In this document: positions 23,388-33,292 of the stretch, in pieces
Numbering within the stretch: position 1 is the stretch's first letter
Layout: every line of letters begins with the position of its first letter
NCBI GenBank assembly: GCA_000467715.1
Contig: AJFK01000061.1
Coordinates: 62,001-126,000 of the forward strand
Direction: 5' to 3'
Source of the DNA: Hysterium pulicare CBS 123377
Lineage: Eukaryota; Ascomycota; Dothideomycetes; Hysteriales; Hysteriaceae
DNA: 64,000 bases
Made by a program: the position numbers and the translations under genes
The notes under the pieces: generated by a model
Database searches by the model: none
Told to the model about the DNA's origin: nothing
Seen by the model: only the letters and a program-made list of their open reading frames with translations

Positions 23388-24228
23388 TCACGTCTTCATC
23401 TTTAACAAAAGAAAAGCCAACTCATCGAAATCCCCCAACTTCTCTTCAATCCCCGGAAACTTGGTGACATCAGCCTTGACATGTTCCTTCAAAGCTGCTA
23501 CAATCACATTTCTCAGGCCCCGATCGGAGTCAGGCGTAGATGTGTACACCAATGCTACGGCGTCGACGAAATCGCTGCTATCCCAATGACACCAGATAGA
23601 ACTCTCGAATTTCGACTTGGCAGTCTCGGCTAGACTCGAGATCGAGTATTTGTCGGCCAGGGCATACATGCTCGCATGAATGACCAAGGGGTTGGTAACC
23701 TGGATCAAGACGTCTTTGCTCGACGAGCCTCGCGAGACTGCGATACAGGGACACCATCGGTCTCCTCGAAGCGGCTTTGAGAAATCGAAAACCAGCGTCG
23801 TAGTATAGGGTAATGGATTATGGAGTTTAGTCTTCGTCTCTGTTCTGGGGTCTCGGGCGATATGGTGATCTATGAGCCGTAGACGCTCAGCACTGTCGTT
23901 GAGGGTGGGGTCGTAGTCGCCGTGATAAAAGAAGATAAGCATGCGTCGGATCATCTCTGGATCGTCAGCTGGGAAGTCGATTTTGTTTTCTGCGGCCTCC
24001 TGTGCACATAAGATTAATAACTTATTGGCGTCCGGGTTTTCAGCATGATTGTTTGTTATATTTTACCTTTCCAACGGCGAATTTGCATGCGTTTCGAAAG
24101 AATTCGCTGTATGTGCATACAATGCCTTTGTGCACATTGTAGGTGTCATTGCCGCATGTGATGGTAAGGTCTGAATAGTCTCCGGAGTTAAATAGATGGC
24201 GAACGGCCTTGTTGACGGCTGTCTCCAT
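23388..24228 (-). CDS. BTB/POZ-domain protein A
   Basis: This is a 257-residue BTB/POZ protein in two exons, 24228-24067 and 23999-23388. The fold begins at NSGDYSDLTITCGNDTYNVH and continues to NKIDFPADDPEMIRRMLIFF, YHGDYDPT and, after a less conserved insert, HASMYALADKYSISSLAETA. The C-terminus has FVDAVALVYTSTPDSDRGLR, shared with the other copies. BTB domains mediate dimerisation and Cullin-3 or partner binding; fungal stand-alone copies have no known role. Unlike its four relatives here it lacks the 5' intron before the (L/F)(L/F)NSGDYSDL block, and METAVNKAVRH runs straight into it. The upstream frame is open to 24381, but I chose the ATG with the best context, which matches the paralogues' length. 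Confidence 0.85.
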
Positions 24229-24643
24229 GGTGAAGTTCTCTCCGTTGAGTACTGTATAATCTATCAAATCCGATGGTGCTACGGTCGCGAGCAGCGGGGG
24301 TGTTCCTGAGGGGTGAGACGAGGTAGGTAAGGCTGTTATCGATAACGTTTGATTGGCCACGTACATGGAAATCCGCCCCATACCAACAGTAGATGGATGT
24401 GACCACTAGCTAATGGTAAAGAAGTAGATTATGGTTAAGGAAATATAGTTTGAGCATGATGAGTAAAGTAGGCCATCATATTGACGGCTGTAGAAGCTGC
24501 ATAGCCACCTAGACAATCATACGATCCCAGGCTATTTGGTATGAAAGCCTCCCATTACCCCAGAACGTGCGCCCTGAGTACCAACGCCAAACCCACCCAG
24601 AATCAGCATCTCGTATCAACGCCAGAACCTAGCCAGGCGTTCC
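24229..24643. other. Spacer between BTB gene A and the Cys-Pro protein
   Basis: This is the promoter of BTB gene A on one side and the downstream region of the Cys-Pro repeat gene on the other. Nothing else was seen. Confidence 0.4.
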
Positions 24644-25084
24644 TTAAGAAGCTTTGGCTCCAGTAACAGGACACACAGCCCCCTTCTCACTCCCCTCAAC
24701 ACTCGGATGTCCCACCACCTTCCCCAAATGATGTCCAACACTGGCCTTCGTAACCGGACACACCTCTCCATCTTGTTTTCCCTTGACGTCCGGATGCTCA
24801 GGTGGCAGAACGCTAGTCACGGTCCCAACAACAGGACAAACCATGTCATCCATACTCAGACTTTTCTCCTCCTTAACCACCTCCCTCAACGCCGGACAAG
24901 CCGCCGCATTCCCCGGTTTCTCGTTCGCGGGGATCGGGACAGAGGGGTGTTTTGAAAGGTTGTGGTGGTGCGTTGTTGAAGCGCCGACGACGGGGCAGAC
25001 GAGGTTGTCTTGCGACAGGTCGATGTCTGGGTGCGAGGGCGGGAGGACGTGGTTTGTTGTGCCGACTACGGGACAGGCTTCCAT
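24644..25084 (-). CDS. Cys-Pro motif repeat protein, unknown
   Basis: This is a 146-residue hydrophilic protein with six Cys-Pro motifs at Cys 4, 30, 63, 83, 109 and 138 and no other cysteines. The order shows a duplicated two-unit module. CPVVGTTNHVLPPSHPD followed by CPVVGASTTHHHNLSKHPSV is repeated as CPVVGTVTSVLPPEHPD followed by CPVTKASVGHHLGKVVGHPS, with CPALRE between and CPVTGAKAS at the end. No signal peptide or membrane helix is seen. CP dipeptides with nearby His recall heme-regulatory motifs, and the spacing could allow several hemes or metals to bind; this is a hypothesis. The start is chosen at the ATG two codons before the first CP motif. The frame is open further upstream (to about 25177) with low-complexity Ser/Thr/Pro sequence, which could be 5' UTR. 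Confidence 0.7.
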   Translation of the reverse strand: MEACPVVGTTNHVLPPSHPDIDLSQDNLVCPVVGASTTHHHNLSKHPSVPIPANEKPGNAAACPALREVVKEEKSLSMDDMVCPVVGTVTSVLPPEHPDVKGKQDGEVCPVTKASVGHHLGKVVGHPSVEGSEKGAVCPVTGAKAS

Positions 25085-26017
25085 TTTGGATCGGGGTTTG
25101 GGGGGTTGGGTTGGGGAGTTGTGAGGTTGGTTTGATGTGGATGTTGAAGTGTGGCTTGCAGATTGTAGAAGAAGCAATGTTGGTGCTGTTGGAGGAGGAG
25201 TGGTGAACGTGGAGGCTGAAGTGAGGGTGGCCTGGAGCTTGCTTGAGCTTGGCTACGTCATTGAGCCGCATTCAGATTGCCGAGCTTGGACCTTCTAACA
25301 TTCACCCTTCTCGACCTCAACCAATCAGCACCAAGGCATTATCAACGCATTTTCGAACGATACCCAACATCGCTGAGCTCTTACTTCGCCGTTTCATGCG
25401 CCTGAGATCCTTCACGTGGGCATTACGCATGTCAAAAGACTTTCGGGAGCGGCATTTCTTGGAGAATGACGCTCGAGACCCAAGAAAAGATGTACCACGT
25501 ACCGTTGAAGGGCATCTGCAGTACGCGTGTCCCAAACCCTTGGCTTCTACTTGCTTCGCCAATCTGTATGCACGTTATTAGTTTGTAGGCTGATGGCGCA
25601 TCCGAAATGCGAGGTCATCCACGATAGGAAGACCGCGTGGAAGACATTTGGAAACATGGACTGTGAGGTCTTAGTAGTAGATTGAGAGTGTTTTTCAAGT
25701 GGTGAGACTTCTGATTCAGTTTGAAATCGTTTGATAGAATACATGCTAGATATCTTTCTGGCCGAACAGGAAGTTGAAATGCTGGGTATCGTGTCCCCAG
25801 GCTACACCTTTGAATGAAAAAAGTACAAACTAGTGACGAGCCCGTCATCTGCACTACTCAACGCCTGAAACGCCATGCATCGGGTCGCACTCATGACGCC
25901 GTTTTGAAAGACCTGTTTTGAGGTCTGCACCCGGTCGACCTATAACCAAAACACCGAGAACCCATTTTCGTAATACAAGAAGTAACCTCAGAACGGAATA
26001 TCATGCCGCGAAGTGGC
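25085..26017. other. Intergenic, no gene recognised
   Basis: Open frames of about 80-110 codons on both strands near 25240-25580 show no family features. This is probably the promoter of the Cys-Pro gene and the 3' flank of BTB gene B. Confidence 0.4.
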
Positions 26018-27437
26018 TCACGAGAAAACGGGCAACCCGCTAGCCATTCTGTAAAGCTCGAATGCTAGACTTGGCGTCTCTCGTATGGCGGCTTCGACGT
26101 CTTTTCGCAGGGACAGTTGCGGGTTGGCGCGGAAAGTTTGAATGACGAGATCACGAAGTCCCCGATCGCTGTCGACAGTGGTCTCGTAGACATCTTGACA
26201 CGACTCTGGAAACTCCTCGGAACTGAAATGCAGGGCAATTTGCGTGGCGAATTTCCTTCGGGCGAGAGACTTTAGGCCTACTATGCCGTATCTGCGGAAA
26301 AGTGTTAGTTCATATTTCTTGCCCGATGTAATGGTACGCTGTTTGGAGTTTTAAAAAAGCAAAGCAGGGAAGAAGTGACGAGGCGAAAACGCGGTCTTCT
26401 AGAAAGCTGACGTTGCAGGCCTGACTGTCCTGGTGGTGCCGTTTCATGGTCTGCGAGGCAAAGGGAAATGGGAATCATGCTGCTGCACTTGGATGGTTGT
26501 AGACATTGTGCGGACGAGTTGGAGAGGTGAGATTGGATGCGCGGTCCGTGGAGAAGGGCACGGAGTCTTGGCGGATCTGAAATGCGGACCGAGCGTGTGG
26601 CGAGCTGATTTGCTATGACGCATGTCGCGGCGAGTCGGCTTGCCGACACGCGCTAGAAGGGAGGGGTCCAGATCGCAAAAGATGGGAAGGCAAGATGCAA
26701 AAACGGGGGAGAAAGAAACCAAGGCCACTTACTTTTCCGCGATTGCGTACACTTTGGCATGCGTGATGAGGTAGGGTTTCTCGTTGTCTGGCTCTTGCAC
26801 CGAGAATGCCGTCTCAAAGGGGTCTTCCTCCACCTCATATTCCATCGGAGTGTCTGGAAGTTTGGCCGAGTCGATTGTCTCGAATTGGTTCGCTTGCTCG
26901 TCGGGTGGTGTGAGGAGGTTTGGGTGGCCAGTGCTAGCTGCTGCGGTTGCGAGCAGCGGGTCTTCCACCAGCGCGAGATTGACCTTCTTGGTACGCCGAC
27001 GCGTCGGGCTGCGTGGCCTTAAAGGTGAAGTTGGACGAGAGGATCGTTGTGATGTGCGGCGAGATGGTGGTTTGCTGAGGTAGTCGAGTTTGTAGAAGTC
27101 TACTCCTGTCTTAGTAGGTTGCCGGCAGTAGAAATCGCGAATATGGGCTTACAGTTGATCATGTGTTCGACTGCTTCCGGCTCATCTTCGCTGAGATCAA
27201 TAACTCCCGTCTCTGCTTCTCTGAAGGGATTGCTGCATGCCCCATCAAAGAATCCCGATCGTGAGCAGATAATGGCACGATGGACGGCGTATCTCTTTGT
27301 TCCGCATTGTACAGTGAGGTCTGAATATTTGCCAGCTTCAAGAAGCCTGCGCATCATTTAGTAACAACAACGTGCATCGTAGCAAGGAAATCTTACGTCG
27401 ACAGAGCAGACATGAGCTCATTGTTTGAAGAATCCAT
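26018..27437 (-). CDS. BTB/POZ-domain protein B (divergent member)
   Basis: This is a 291-residue BTB protein in four exons: 27437-27397, 27346-27153, 27099-26733 and 26291-26018. The BTB core is LLEAGKYSDLTVQCGTKRYA, then VHRAIICSRSGFFDGACSN, then EAVEHMINYFYKLDY. A long linker of about 80 residues rich in Pro, Arg and acidic residues follows. The conserved C-terminal half begins HAKVYAIAEKYGIVGLKSLA and contains VDSDRGLRDLVIQTFRANP. Intron 1 sits at the same place as in paralogues C, D and E. The last intron is 441 nt, about nine times longer than its neighbours, but has a clear GTAAGT donor and an in-phase CGCAG acceptor. The gene appears intact. It belongs to another BTB subgroup than A, C, D and E. 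Confidence 0.82.
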
Positions 27438-28136
27438 GGTTGTGAATAGGGATTGATAGTTATGTTGGTACCAGAGAGTCGAGGAAATCAATTGTAGCAG
27501 AGGTGTCGTAAATCAAAATGTAGAGGGAATGCGCGGGAGTTTTATGATATGCCGTGGACGCCTCGAGCAAGGTATTCGGTGCCTGAACCCTGAAGCTACG
27601 TAGTGGAGATCACAGGGGCGATGGATCTTTGGTAGATGTAGGGACGGAGGTTTGTTGTCACCGAACGGTCACCGAATCCGGGGTTCACAAAGTAGACCTA
27701 ACCAAATGTAAGACAATATGTCAAGTGTACCACATAAATTGGATGCCAGGAGAAAATGATGGCTAAAAAGAGGAGATGTGAGGGTGCTGATTCTACAATA
27801 ATAAATAAGCAGGGAGGGCTGCTGTCCCCGGGCCTAGCCGACATTTAATAGAACCATGAGGAGGAACTTTTCCATCGTTATGTCTCCACGCACGCTCAGC
27901 GATGGTTCTGGCCACGTTTTTGGCGAGTCACACGGATGCAGAAATGCGCCCAAGAAGCCAAGCGGACGCAACGGATTATTCTATCCATTCACGAGGATAG
28001 ATGGTTCGTGGCGCAGTGCGGCCTGAAATCTAGAGGCGCCTGAACGTTGCCAGTGAAGATGGGACCGCTAGGGGGGCTGACGCGAGCAAGGATGCTCAGG
28101 CGAGAAGGCGCAGAAAGCTGATTCTATGCAGGCCTT
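27438..28136. other. Intergenic, nothing recognised
   Basis: This is the upstream region of BTB gene B. No coding or RNA feature was seen. Confidence 0.4.
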
Positions 28137-28517
28137 TTACAGCTGTCGCCTGTAAAACTCAGCCCGATTTAGTCGTGCATCCATAGCACTTACCGCTGCT
28201 GGCCCGCTGGGGACGCCGAAGAAGTTTTGACGGCGCATTTTACTAAGTCGTCGGTAGTAGACGCCGGTGCAAGTGCCATGAGTTTCTGGTAGGGCTATGG
28301 TTAACCCTCGGAGGCGCTCTACATACGGAGAATCATGTCGTCTGATCGCTATATTGTCTGATAGAGTTGTCGGAGGATCAGAACGCCGCGACTCCGTTTC
28401 CAGATTGTAGGGCCCAATCGTTGTGGGAGGACGTGGAGATTTGCAGTGATTTACAGGACAGGAGAGACGCCGTTGTGGAGTTGCCCACTGTTGAGAGTCC
28501 CCAAAGGCTGGATCCAT
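28137..28517 (-). CDS. Hypothetical small protein, doubtful
   Basis: An ATG-started frame of 126 codons is present, basic and Arg/Pro-rich (for example RRDSPYVERLRGLTIAL is not contiguous in it, but RLRGLTIALPETHGTCTGVY and ending MDARLNRAEFYRRQL are). No domain, signal peptide or helix can be named. Competing frames of similar length overlap upstream on both strands, so this may be chance in a GC-rich stretch. Confidence 0.25.
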   Translation of the reverse strand: MDPAFGDSQQWATPQRRLSCPVNHCKSPRPPTTIGPYNLETESRRSDPPTTLSDNIAIRRHDSPYVERLRGLTIALPETHGTCTGVYYRRLSKMRRQNFFGVPSGPAAVSAMDARLNRAEFYRRQL

Positions 28518-29161
28518 GGCTGAGGGCGATCACCTCTTCTTTGCTCGTAGTGTCGATGCACGATCCGGCTACCCCGTCTGCCGTCAGTTTCGCTTGCACG
28601 AGCCCTTCCATGGGAGCATCCAGAATGCAGCGACGCATTCTGTGTCGACGCGTCTTTCAAACTGCACAACTCCACGGTTCTTGGAAAGCGCACACGTGGG
28701 TTGGCAACATGTCGACTCGGATGTCGAACAAAAGCATGCAGATGTCCGATATGCCGAGATGTCCGGACGAGATTTATCTAGGAGTCGCCAGCTCAGATAG
28801 GACCTCCTTCGTACGGCTGCATGTTTGCCTTGTATACATACAAGGCGAGCTTTGTCGAGTATATTTGGTCTCGTGAGATTGTAGTCGTTATTTCTTAGAC
28901 ATTTCCTCTTCGATATTAGTGTGGGAGGCCGGGCCGAAGTTGGCCGGCCTCTTTCCACTTTTTCCCCAGCGGCTGTTGACGTACCGCATATCGCATTCAC
29001 CGTCTCACAACGTTCACCAACGTTGAGCAACACCACGGCAAATGGAACTACGTGAAAGCTGAGACATTCACCGTCTGTGCCAATGCACAAAGTCCCATTT
29101 GAGTCCTCAAGTCGCCTGTTCTCTCCTCAACATCACCCCACCTACTAGCCACCCCACAACC
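28518..29161. other. Upstream region of DOA1
   Basis: GC-rich sequence holds overlapping open frames on both strands, none convincing. The last ~200 bases should include the DOA1 promoter. Confidence 0.4.
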
Positions 29162-31646
29162 ATGGGCGACTACAAGCTATCAGCCTCACTACAAGGACAC
29201 GAAGACGATGTAAGCACTCATCCATTCAGCCCCGAAGAGTACAAGGCGTCATTGTCGTTCTTTGCAGCGGCTTTACCGCTCTACTGACATGTCTTTCCCA
29301 GGTTCGAAGCGTTGCCTTTCCCCATCCAAGCTTCGTTGTCTCAGCATCCAGAGACGCAACCGTGCGGTTATGGAAATTGCAGTCGTCTCCACCCCCAATT
29401 TTCGATGACTCTATCACATCTCACGGAACCGAATTTGTGAATGCCGTCGCCTTCGCCCCTCCTTCCTCACAATATCCAGATGGCCTTATCATATCCGGCG
29501 GCAAGGATCAAATAATAGACGTGCGGCAACCGGCCAAAGCTCCCAGCGACAATGCCGACGCCCTACTACTCGGACATGGCGCAAACGTGTGTTCTCTCAA
29601 TGTCAGCGAAGACGGGAACTTGATCATCAGCGGGAGCTGGGACTGTGATGCTCGGATATGGCAAGTGGGGAAGTGGGAGACGTCCACAGTGCTACAAGGA
29701 CACACTGCGTCCGTTTGGGCTGTTTTAGCATATGACAAAGGCACGGTTATAACAGGTACGGCAACATTTCTATTTCCACCTATGTCACTGTACATTGCGG
29801 GTGGGACTTGGAAGCTGACGATGATCCCGCAGGCTCTGCAGACCAGCAGATTCGCGTCTTTCAAACGTCCGGTAAACTAACTCAAACGATGCGCACTAGC
29901 GACGTTGTCAGAGCCTTATGCAAACTGCCTCCAAACCACCCATCGGGTGCGCACTTTGCGTCAGCCGGTAACGACGCTATCATACGATTGTGGACTCTCC
30001 AAGGTCGCGAGATCGCCCAGCTACACGGCCACGAAGCTTTTATATACTCTCTGGCTTGTCTTCCTGATGGTGGATTGGTTAGTTCATCGGAAGATCGCAC
30101 AGTCAGGATTTGGAAAAATCAGCAGTGCATACAGACGATTACACACCCGGCAATATCCGTTTGGACAGTCGCGGTTTGTGCGGATAACGGGGATATTGTT
30201 ACGGGAGCTAGCGATCGCATGGTACGAATATTCAGTACGTCCAGAGATCGAGTTGCAGATCCCGCGACGATTGAAGCCTTCAACGACTCCGTGAAATCTT
30301 CATCGATACCGCAGCAAGCCGTCGGTAACATCAATAAGGAGCAGTTGCCCGGGCCCGAATTCCTAACCCAGAAGTCGGGAACGAAAGAAGGTCAAGTGCA
30401 GATGATCAATGAGACGAATGGCAATGTCTCAGCGTACCAATGGTCCACTGCCGCTAATCAATGGGTCAGCGTAGGAACTGTTGTAGATGCCGCTGGAAGT
30501 AGCGGCCGCAAGGTTACGCATAACGGAAAGGACTACGACTTTGTCTTTGATGTCGACATTGAAGACGGGAAGCCACCCCTCAAGCTTCCCTACAATCTCT
30601 CACAGAATCCCTACGAAGTTGCTCGCAAATTTTGCGAAGACAACAAACTCCCAATTACATATCTAGACCAAGTCACGAACTTCATCGTACAAAATACGCA
30701 AGGTGCGACTATAGGCCAAAGTGCTGGAGCACATGGTTTTGCTGCCGGTACAGATCCATGGGGGTCAGAATCGCGATATAGACCCGGCGATGCGGCACCA
30801 GCGGCACAACAACCCCCTCCAACGCAACGGAAATTGCTTCCACAGAAGGACTATCTCGACATCACAACAGCGAACCACAAGATCATTCTGAAGAAGCTAG
30901 TGGAGTTCAATCAGAAAATTGTTGAAGATGGCTCAAAGGATCTTTCACTAAACCCCTCCGATCTTGGAGTTCTCTCATCCACAGTCGCACAACTTGAAAA
31001 GGGTGCCACTAAAAACATCGACCCCGATGGAATCAACGTCATCCTCAAAACGGCTACACAGTGGCCAACGGACAAACGGTTACCTGGTTTGGACCTTCTC
31101 CGCTTACTAACTGCATCATCCGGCCCGCTTACATATCTCTCCGGTCCCGAACAGTCCCTCGTGAACGTTCTGCCTTCTTCTGGTGTCTTCGATCCATCGA
31201 GTCCGCCGAATAACACTATGATGGCTGTGAGAGCATTCAGCAACCTCTTTAGGACTGGCGAAGGCCGCACATTAGCAGGCAATGAGTTCGACACGATCAT
31301 CAAGCTCATCAAGCCATTCATCACGTCGCAGAACAAGAACCTCATTATTGCTCTGTCGACATTATACATCAATTATGCCGTGCTGCTTTCAACAAGTTCA
31401 AACGCAGATCATGCGCTGACATTGCTTGATGATTTGACGAAGATCCTCCATAGTGCCTCGGACCCAGAGGCAATCTACAGGTCGCTGGTTGCGACAGGCA
31501 CAATACTATGCCTAGGCGGGGACTTTTGTGAGGCTGGGCGGGACGTCTTTGGAGTCGAGTCGGCTATCAAGAGGGCCGAGCTTACGGTCAAAGAGCCCCG
31601 GATTCAGATTGTAGTTGCTGAGATCCGCAAGAAACTATCGGCTTAG
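29162..31646 (+). CDS. doa1: DOA1/UFD3/Lub1 (PLAA family) Cdc48 ubiquitin adaptor
   Basis: This is the fungal orthologue of Doa1/Ufd3 (Lub1 in fission yeast), a WD-repeat cofactor of the Cdc48/p97 ATPase. It binds ubiquitin, helps maintain free ubiquitin and takes part in MVB sorting, ER-, ribosome- and mitochondria-associated degradation. Exons are 29162-29209, 29302-29755 and 29833-31646, giving 771 residues. Residues 1 to about 310 form the seven-bladed WD40 propeller (GHEDD, SASRDATVRLWKL, LIISGSWDCDARIW, SSSEDRTVRIWK). The PFU ubiquitin-binding domain lies at about 350-450 (YDFVFDVDIEDG, PYEVARKFCEDNKLP). A Gln/Pro-rich linker follows, and the PUL armadillo-like domain that contacts Cdc48 lies at about 500-771. 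Domain order and length match the family. It is the one clear housekeeping gene of the window. Confidence 0.95.
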
Positions 31647-32261
31647 TCGGATGATGCCAGACATGCATTTTTCAAGGATAGATGACGACTTGATTCGGCC
31701 TAATGCCGTGGCCCGTACGCGGACATTGGCGGGGAAAGCATATTCATATAGACTTAGGTACATGCAGATGCTAATAGAGGTATGCCTTTCTGGCAGAGTT
31801 GTTGTAACGAGTACTTACATTGACATACGTGAATTCTCCACTCATTTTTAATCTGGGGTCCATGACTAGGAATTTCGCCGAGCGTGCGTGGGTGAGGTTA
31901 TTCTCCATGGTGCGTCCCTGGCGCAGATCAGATTAAAGCGCTATTTTAATTCCACCTACCTGTATAGTTGGTTTATGTGAAGCTTTCTAGCACACACGAT
32001 CATAGATAGCTGAAAATAGGCTCTTCCGTCTTCAGTCACAACATCCCAGACAATAGCTAAGTCATGTTGAGAGCGTGACTTCTCGGGTAAGCACCATGTC
32101 TTGCTATATGCAGACTCGATGAACCCTCTATTATTTTTCCACGGCATAGTTTGATAGTATCTCTCTGTGACTGGTACTCGTGCGAGTTTATGGGCAACAG
32201 TAATTAGCCTGTCCTACTCAGCAGCAGCTTTAGGCGACCGACTGTAGAAAGAGAGAAACTT
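31647..32261. other. Intergenic, nothing recognised
   Basis: This is the downstream flank of DOA1. No supported gene was seen on either strand. Confidence 0.4.
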
Positions 32262-32813
32262 CTAGGGGTGAAATGCAAATACAAGTATTCTAATAAGGCA
32301 TTTGTCTTCCTTGGATGGCTCAAGTGTTTCCCATTCGAAGTGAATCCATATGTCCATGTAGGATCCCCATAGCTTTAAGGATGTTATATGTAATTGCCGA
32401 ATTGCCCAGGTTCGAACATATGAGCCGTACAAAACCTCAACAGTCGCATGAACAGTGGCTCTAATTTGTCTTGTGTGCTCTTCATGGAGCGCTTTAATAT
32501 GCTCTGGATAGGCAGAAAACGAGTCCAACTCCTCCCGTCGATGGAAATGATCAAACATGAAGTGGGTTTTGAATCATAATTGTTTCCTAATATTAATGCC
32601 GCACAACCGTTCGTTGCATCACCAACTTCTCCATCTTCAGGGGAAAGGGTGGTATACGAGGGATTGTGAAGATGGTGAGCAGTTCGAGCTTCTATCCCGG
32701 TCTTCGAATTCTCTAAGGTATGGCTCAAGTGTTTCCACTTGGCTGCGTCGATCTGGTGGCACCTCCTCCAAGATAAGATCGCCGAAGAGCCTGTATTTTC
32801 CTGGGGATGCCAT
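32262..32813 (-). pseudogene. Unidentified decayed gene
   Basis: From an ATG at 32813 a coding-like start reads MASPGKYRLFGDLILEEVPP, then DRRSQVETLEPYLREFEDRD, and stops. Further down the same strand, in another frame, EELDSFSAYPEHIKALHEEH and TRQIRATVHATVEVLYGSYV look coding and run to 32262. I do not recognise the family. The order suggests one gene broken at least once, or a gene with an intron I could not place. Confidence 0.35.
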
Positions 32814-33069
32814 GACTGTTAGTCTAATGGAGACTTTAAAGTAAGGCAGAAATAGTTGCCAGGGTGGAGTAAATGGTGATCTCGGTAAAACACCACACCT
32901 CTCGGCCCGACTGCTTCCGGTTTACCCGTATACGCACGTCATTGCGATCTGGAGTTTTCTGTAATGAAGAGTAGGGAGATATTATTACATTTATTTCAGC
33001 AAATAAAATTATTTAAAAATTGGAAAATCCAAAAAGAGAAAGGAGAAAGGAGAAGAAGGGAAAAAAGGG
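32814..33069. other. AT-rich spacer with purine-rich tract
   Basis: From about 33024 the plus strand is an almost pure purine run (A and AAG/GGA units), followed directly by the end of the minus-strand tRNA. Nothing coding was seen. Confidence 0.5.
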
Positions 33070-33076
33070 AAAAAAA
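33070..33076 (-). terminator. Pol III terminator (T7) of the tRNA locus
   Basis: A run of seven T residues on the minus strand begins seven bases after the tRNA discriminator base; a second T run follows after CCC. This is the usual Pol III stop signal. Confidence 0.7.
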
Positions 33077-33082
33077 GAGAAC

Positions 33083-33292
33083 TGTCGCTTCTGTGGATCG
33101 AACACCTGGATCAATCAGATATTATTCGAAAGATGTATGAGCAAATATTACTTACAGTACCTCCAGATGATCGAATAGGTCGAGACCCATGAGAACCGAA
33201 GTTTGGCTTCAGTCTGGCGCTCTCCCAACTATTTCCCGGTTAGAATCAACATTGCGCAGAAATGTGGATGAACTTACGTGAGCTAAAGCGAC
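33083..33292 (-). tRNA. tRNA-Phe(GAA) split by three introns, two of spliceosomal type
   Basis: Four exon pieces on the minus strand total exactly 73 nt: 33292-33278, 33228-33207, 33168-33156 and 33105-33083. Together they give a full tRNA. The acceptor stem GTCGCTT pairs with AAGCGAC, with discriminator A. The D stem is GCTC/GAGC. The anticodon stem CCAGA pairs with TCTGG around CTGAAGA (GAA, Phe). The T stem CTGTG pairs with CACAG around TTCGATC. Insertion 2 (33206-33169, 38 nt) is at the canonical 37/38 site, and its CTTC can pair with the anticodon GAAG. Insertions 1 (33277-33229, 49 nt, after position 15) and 3 (33155-33106, 50 nt, after position 50) begin GTAAGT and end AG. They carry branch-like CTAAC and CTGAT and look like mRNA introns. 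Odd points are C15 and A48, where G and C are usual. Whether the gene is functional is unknown. Confidence 0.85.

Noticed and set aside
24707-25206. Plus-strand frames antisense to the Cys-Pro protein
   Set aside because: The repeats are clear only in the minus-strand reading; the plus frames are shadows of it.
28367-29090. Overlapping 160-170-codon frames on both strands upstream of DOA1
   Set aside because: They contradict each other and carry no recognisable domain; the stretch is GC-rich and accumulates open frames by chance.
33083-33292. Reading the split tRNA as a SINE with a tRNA-like head
   Set aside because: A tRNA-derived SINE keeps an intact A and B box in its head and has an unrelated tail; here both ends of the tRNA pair perfectly and the inserts lie inside, with splice-site ends.
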